Part shown: piece after piece, positions 34,209 to 37,028 of the stretch
Numbering within the stretch: position 1 is the first letter of the stretch
How the letters are laid out: each line of letters starts with the position of its first letter
NCBI GenBank assembly: GCA_019236395.1
Contig: JAFAJB010000090.1
Coordinates: 1 to 37,028, forward strand
Length of the DNA stretch: 37,028 nucleotides
Origin: Cupriavidus sp.
Lineage (GTDB): Bacteria; Pseudomonadota; Gammaproteobacteria; Burkholderiales; Burkholderiaceae
Reading direction: 5' to 3'
Made by a program: the position numbers and the translations under genes
The notes under the pieces: model-generated
What the model was told of the DNA's origin: nothing
Database searches by the model: none
What the model saw: the letters and a program-made list of their open reading frames with translations, nothing else

Positions 34209-35134
34209 GCACGCCACCGCTACTGCCAGCGACGATGCGCGTGTTCGAGCGCGGTTGGCTCTCGGCGAACAACGTACTGTTCATCGACGATGCCAGCGGC
34301 GAAACCGCGCTTGTCGATACGGGCTACGTGACGCACGCCGCGCAGACCGAAGCGCTCGTGGCGGCTGCGCTCGCTGGCCGGCCCCTGCATCGCATCGTCA
34401 ACACCCATCTGCACTCCGATCACTGCGGCGGCAATGCCGCACTGCAGGCGCGCTGGCATCCGCGCACCGCCATCCCCGCCGCAGAGGCTGCGGCCGTCTC
34501 GTCGTGGGATCAGGACGCGTTGTCGTTCAAGGCCACGGGCCAGCAATGTGCACGCTTCGGCTTTGATGCCGAACTGCACGATGGCGAGCGCCTGCATCTT
34601 GGCGGGATCGACTGGGAAGTGGTGGCCGCGCCGGGACACGACCCACACGCCGTGATGCTGTTTGCCCCGTCGCATCGCATCCTGATCTCGGGCGATGCGC
34701 TCTGGGAGAACGGCTTCGGGGTGATCTTCCCCGAGCTCGATGGCGAAAGTGGGTTCGCCGAGCAGGCCGCGGTGCTTGAACGGATCGAGACGCTCGACGC
34801 GCGCATCGTGATTCCCGGACACGGCCGCGTGTTCGACGATGTGGCGGGTGCCGTTGCGCGTGCGAAGGGCCGGCTCGATTATCTGCAGGGCGACGCGCTG
34901 CGCAACGCCACGCATGCCGTTCGCGTGCTCGTGAAGTTCAAGCTGCTCGAACTGCAGTCGGTTTCGCGCGACGCACTGTTCGCGTGGATGTGCGGCACGC
35001 CGCTGATGCAGCGGATTCATGCGCGGTTCATGGCCGCGCAGCCGGTCGAGGCCGTCTTCGAACAGACCCTGCAGGCGCTGGCCCGCGCAGGCGCGCTGGC
35101 CGTCGAAGGCGATCGGGTCGTCAACCGGGACTGA
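34205..35134 (+). CDS. Metallo-beta-lactamase-fold hydrolase
   Basis: A 309-residue MBL-fold protein with a complete binuclear site: H68-x-H70-x-D72-H73 ([11 protein letters not shown]), H145 (APGHDPHA), D164 (LISGDALW) and H206 (IPGHGRVF). A helical C-terminal extension (about 235-309) follows. It differs from the MBL protein at 12749-13828 in length and motif context, so the two are not recent duplicates. ATG 34205 overlaps the DUF1289 stop (ATGA). Hydroxyacylglutathione or acyl-CoA thioester hydrolysis is possible; the substrate is unknown. Confidence 0.9.
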   Translation: MSTPPLLPATMRVFERGWLSANNVLFIDDASGETALVDTGYVTHAAQTEALVAAALAGRPLHRIVNTHLHSDHCGGNAALQARWHPRTAIPAAEAAAVSSWDQDALSFKATGQQCARFGFDAELHDGERLHLGGIDWEVVAAPGHDPHAVMLFAPSHRILISGDALWENGFGVIFPELDGESGFAEQAAVLERIETLDARIVIPGHGRVFDDVAGAVARAKGRLDYLQGDALRNATHAVRVLVKFKLLELQSVSRDALFAWMCGTPLMQRIHARFMAAQPVEAVFEQTLQALARAGALAVEGDRVVNRD

Positions 35135-35136
35135 GC

Positions 35137-35688
35137 ATGCTGCCGCTGCGGGGTAAGGATTTCCTGCTGAGACCGTTCCGCGCCGGCGATGTGGCGCCCT
35201 TCGTCGCCGCGGTGCGCGAGTCGATGGCGACCGTGGGCGTATGGATGCCGTGGGCGCATCCGGACTACAACGCCTATGACGCCCAGGAGTGGTTCGCGCG
35301 CTGCGCGGCGAACATGGAGGAGGGCACGGCCTACGACGTCGGCGTGTTCTCGGTCGATGGCCATACCTTTTACGGTGGTGTGGCCATTAACCAGATCCGC
35401 CGCGAGGACAACCTGGGCAATCTCGGCTACTGGATTCGTCAGAGCCACCAGCGCCAGGGGCTGGCGTCCGGTGCCGCGACGATGATGGCTTGCCACGGGT
35501 TTCACGCGCTTGGGCTTACGCGGCTCGAGATCGTGGCAGTCGAGACCAACCTCGCAAGCCGCGGCGTCGCCGAGAAAATCGGTGCCGAGTTCGAATGCAT
35601 CGCGCGGAATCGCCTGATCCTGCGCGGGCGGCCCGTGGCGGCCGCCGTGTATTCGCTCGTGCCCGAGTCATTTGATACTTCGCGCTAG
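35137..35688 (+). CDS. GNAT-family N-acetyltransferase (RimJ/RimL-like)
   Basis: A 183-residue acetyltransferase. It has the RimL-type opening LRPFRAGDVAPFVAAV, the beta-4 strand LGYWIRQSHQRQGLASGAAT containing the acetyl-CoA pyrophosphate loop (Q-x-x-G-L-A variant), and LEIVAVETNLASRGVAEKIG. RimJ/RimL relatives acetylate N-termini of ribosomal proteins or small molecules; the substrate is not known here. It starts 2 bases after the MBL gene stop and probably ends the coupled group. The REP-type hairpin at 35702 follows. Confidence 0.9.
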   Translation: MLPLRGKDFLLRPFRAGDVAPFVAAVRESMATVGVWMPWAHPDYNAYDAQEWFARCAANMEEGTAYDVGVFSVDGHTFYGGVAINQIRREDNLGNLGYWIRQSHQRQGLASGAATMMACHGFHALGLTRLEIVAVETNLASRGVAEKIGAEFECIARNRLILRGRPVAAAVYSLVPESFDTSR

Positions 35689-35701
35689 CCGTGGTAATGC
35701 G

Positions 35702-35733
35702 CTCCCCTCTCCCATGCAAATGGGAGAGGGGAG
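35702..35733. repeat. Palindromic repeat of the CCCTCTCCC family, convergent transcript end
   Basis: CTCCCCTCTCCCAT (35702-35715) pairs perfectly with ATGGGAGAGGGGAG (35720-35733), loop GCAA. It lies 14 bases after the GNAT stop and 17 bases beyond the TonB receptor stop on the opposite strand. Same core as 25039-25152. Confidence 0.85.
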
Positions 35734-35750
35734 ACAGACACCTACACCGC

Positions 35751-37028
35751 TCAGAACATCGTGCGCATGCCGATCTTGACGCTGCGGCCAGGCAGCGGCG
35801 CGATCTCGCGCAGGATCGAGGTGGCGCTGCGGGCCTCGGTGTTGGTCAGGTTGTCGCCACGGAGATAGAACAGCGTCTGCGTGCCAGCCATCTTGAGCTT
35901 GTACGTCACCGACACGCCGAGCATCGTGTAGGCATCGGTCGGGGTGTCGCCGGTAGGCACCCGGGTCTGGCGTGCGTTCCAGTCCACGTTGATGCGCGCG
36001 CCCCACGGGCCGGATGCGTAGACCAGCGCGCCGCCCAGGCGCAGCGGCGCCAGGCGTGGCAGCGGTTCACCGTTGCTGCGGTTCTCGCCGTGCACATAGT
36101 CGGCCCGGGCCTCGAAATCGAGCGTATCGGCAGAGTTCAGCATCTTCTGCGCCAGCCGCGCCTTGCCTTCGGCCTCGAAGCCATACAGCGTGGCAGGCAC
36201 ACCTGTGTACTGCAGCACAGGCAGCGCGCCTTCGCTACCGGCGGTCACCACATTGCCTTCGGCATCGCGGAACGTGCCGGTGTTCAGCAGCGCCAGATAG
36301 TTTTGGAAGTGGCTGTAGTAGCCCGAGATGCCGCCGCTGTTCGGCCCCTGCTTGAAGCGCATGCCGAGGTCGATCGACGTCGCGCGTTCCTTGTTCGCGT
36401 TCGGGTCGCCGACCTCGAATGCGTTGGTGGCCAGGTGCGGGCCGTTTGCATAGAGTTCGTAGAACGTCGGCGCGCGCTCCGTGTACGACAGGTTCGACGT
36501 GACCGTCCATGCCGGGTTGAGCTTGTACAACAGGCCGGCCGAGGCGCTGCCGGCGTTGAAGCTGCGGTTGCCATCGGTGAAGCGGTCATTGCCATTGGCG
36601 CTGGCCTTGACGCTGCTGTGGTCGATGCGGCCGCCCAGATTGAGCTTGAGATCGCCGGACGACACCAGCGGCATCTCCTCGAAGACGAACAGCGCGGCGT
36701 TGTCGGTGGTGGTGCTCGGTACGAAGGCTTCCTCGCCCAGCGCCGAAAAATCGGAATGGCCGAACTGCGTGCCGATCACGCCGCTCATGTTGCCGATCTT
36801 GCCGTGCGTGGCCTCCAGTCGTGTGTCCCATCCGCGATTCTTGAACGTCGTGCCGGTCACGCCGTTGTCGAGTTCGCGGTGCTCGTAGTCGGTGTAGTTG
36901 AAATTGGCCTTGACCGATTCGATGATCCCGTTGGTCGCGCCGGCCAGGTTGCGTGCCTCGCCCGCCAGGCCGATGCGGTCCTGCCGCATCTTGATGCGTG
37001 CTTCCTCGTCGGCCGGCGTGCCGTACTC
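35751..37028 (-). CDS. TonB-dependent outer-membrane receptor, C-terminal part (ZnuD-like)
   Basis: Outer-membrane beta-barrel for energy-dependent uptake. The 5' end lies beyond base 37028; 425 residues are visible. It shows alternating amphipathic strands ending in the receptor C-terminus SVKIGMRTMF with terminal Phe, and TonB-box-distal barrel motifs (NLSYTERAPTFYELYANGPH, then LFYLRGDNLTNTEAR). The visible beginning EYGTPADEEARIKMRQDR resembles the end of the plug/first strands in ZnuD-type zinc receptors, where a short YG...E/D..RI(D/K)M(R/K)Q pattern occurs. Zinc or another metal is therefore a possibility, but siderophore uptake is not excluded. No His-rich loop is visible in this part. 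Confidence 0.85.
   Translation of the reverse strand, partial: EYGTPADEEARIKMRQDRIGLAGEARNLAGATNGIIESVKANFNYTDYEHRELDNGVTGTTFKNRGWDTRLEATHGKIGNMSGVIGTQFGHSDFSALGEEAFVPSTTTDNAALFVFEEMPLVSSGDLKLNLGGRIDHSSVKASANGNDRFTDGNRSFNAGSASAGLLYKLNPAWTVTSNLSYTERAPTFYELYANGPHLATNAFEVGDPNANKERATSIDLGMRFKQGPNSGGISGYYSHFQNYLALLNTGTFRDAEGNVVTAGSEGALPVLQYTGVPATLYGFEAEGKARLAQKMLNSADTLDFEARADYVHGENRSNGEPLPRLAPLRLGGALVYASGPWGARINVDWNARQTRVPTGDTPTDAYTMLGVSVTYKLKMAGTQTLFYLRGDNLTNTEARSATSILREIAPLPGRSVKIGMRTMF

Overview
The window is a stretch of high-G+C chromosome (hand-counted stretches near 63% in conserved genes) from a betaproteobacterium, most likely Burkholderiaceae and close to Cupriavidus/Ralstonia. This rests on gene content and order (argS - SPOR protein - dsbA - SDR; liuR-ivd-aceK; bioA-F-D-B), protein style and codon bias. 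It is read from sequence alone; no database search was possible. No rRNA, tRNA, CRISPR array, transposase or integrase was seen.

Layout. 1-2352: 3' part of cobalamin-dependent methionine synthase (metH), closed by a perfect terminator. 2652-2993: a small secreted Gly/Ala-rich protein with a 5' hairpin and a 20-bp terminator. 3230-5730: a LuxR-type response regulator, a stand-alone receiver, and a convergent CHASE3 histidine kinase. 5998-7247: three small envelope/stress-type proteins (DUF1328, DUF883, DUF1840). 7425-12662: argS, a SPOR-domain protein, dsbA, a short-chain dehydrogenase and a helical-backbone metal-receptor (BtuF-like) protein. 12749-24996: a leucine/isovalerate catabolic locus. 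It has a divergent MBL-fold gene, the MerR-type regulator liuR, two palindromic operators, then ivd, aceK, a beta-carbonic anhydrase, a thiolase, an SDR, a second acyl-CoA dehydrogenase, an HCCA-isomerase-like protein, a HAD phosphatase, ychJ, an alpha/beta hydrolase and a methylglutaconyl-CoA hydratase. 25039-25152: a composite palindromic repeat. 25421-29855: the biotin operon bioA-bioF-bioD-bioB. 30001-31245: an AT-richer islet holding a DUF2778/Tlde1-like L,D-transpeptidase-fold protein and two small membrane proteins. 31502-35688: a GhrA-type 2-hydroxyacid reductase, HMG-CoA lyase, a YbaK-type deacylase, a DUF1289 protein, a second MBL-fold protein and a GNAT acetyltransferase. 35751-37028: C-terminal part of a TonB-dependent receptor.

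How the genes fit together. Leucine degradation runs isovaleryl-CoA -> methylcrotonyl-CoA (Ivd) -> methylglutaconyl-CoA (MCC, a biotin enzyme using bicarbonate) -> HMG-CoA (LiuC) -> acetyl-CoA + acetoacetate (HMG-CoA lyase). The window supplies steps 1, 3 and 4. It also supplies a carbonic anhydrase (bicarbonate), the biotin operon (MCC cofactor), a thiolase (acetoacetyl-CoA) and AceK (diverts acetyl-CoA carbon into the glyoxylate bypass). Genes for the two MCC subunits are absent. LiuR palindromes sit at the ivd promoter and between liuR and the divergent MBL gene, so both probably belong to the regulon.

The least explained parts are the AT-rich DUF2778 islet (a candidate toxin/immunity-like pair), the structured leader of bioA with a 16-codon ORF, and the unassigned genes inside the leucine operon.
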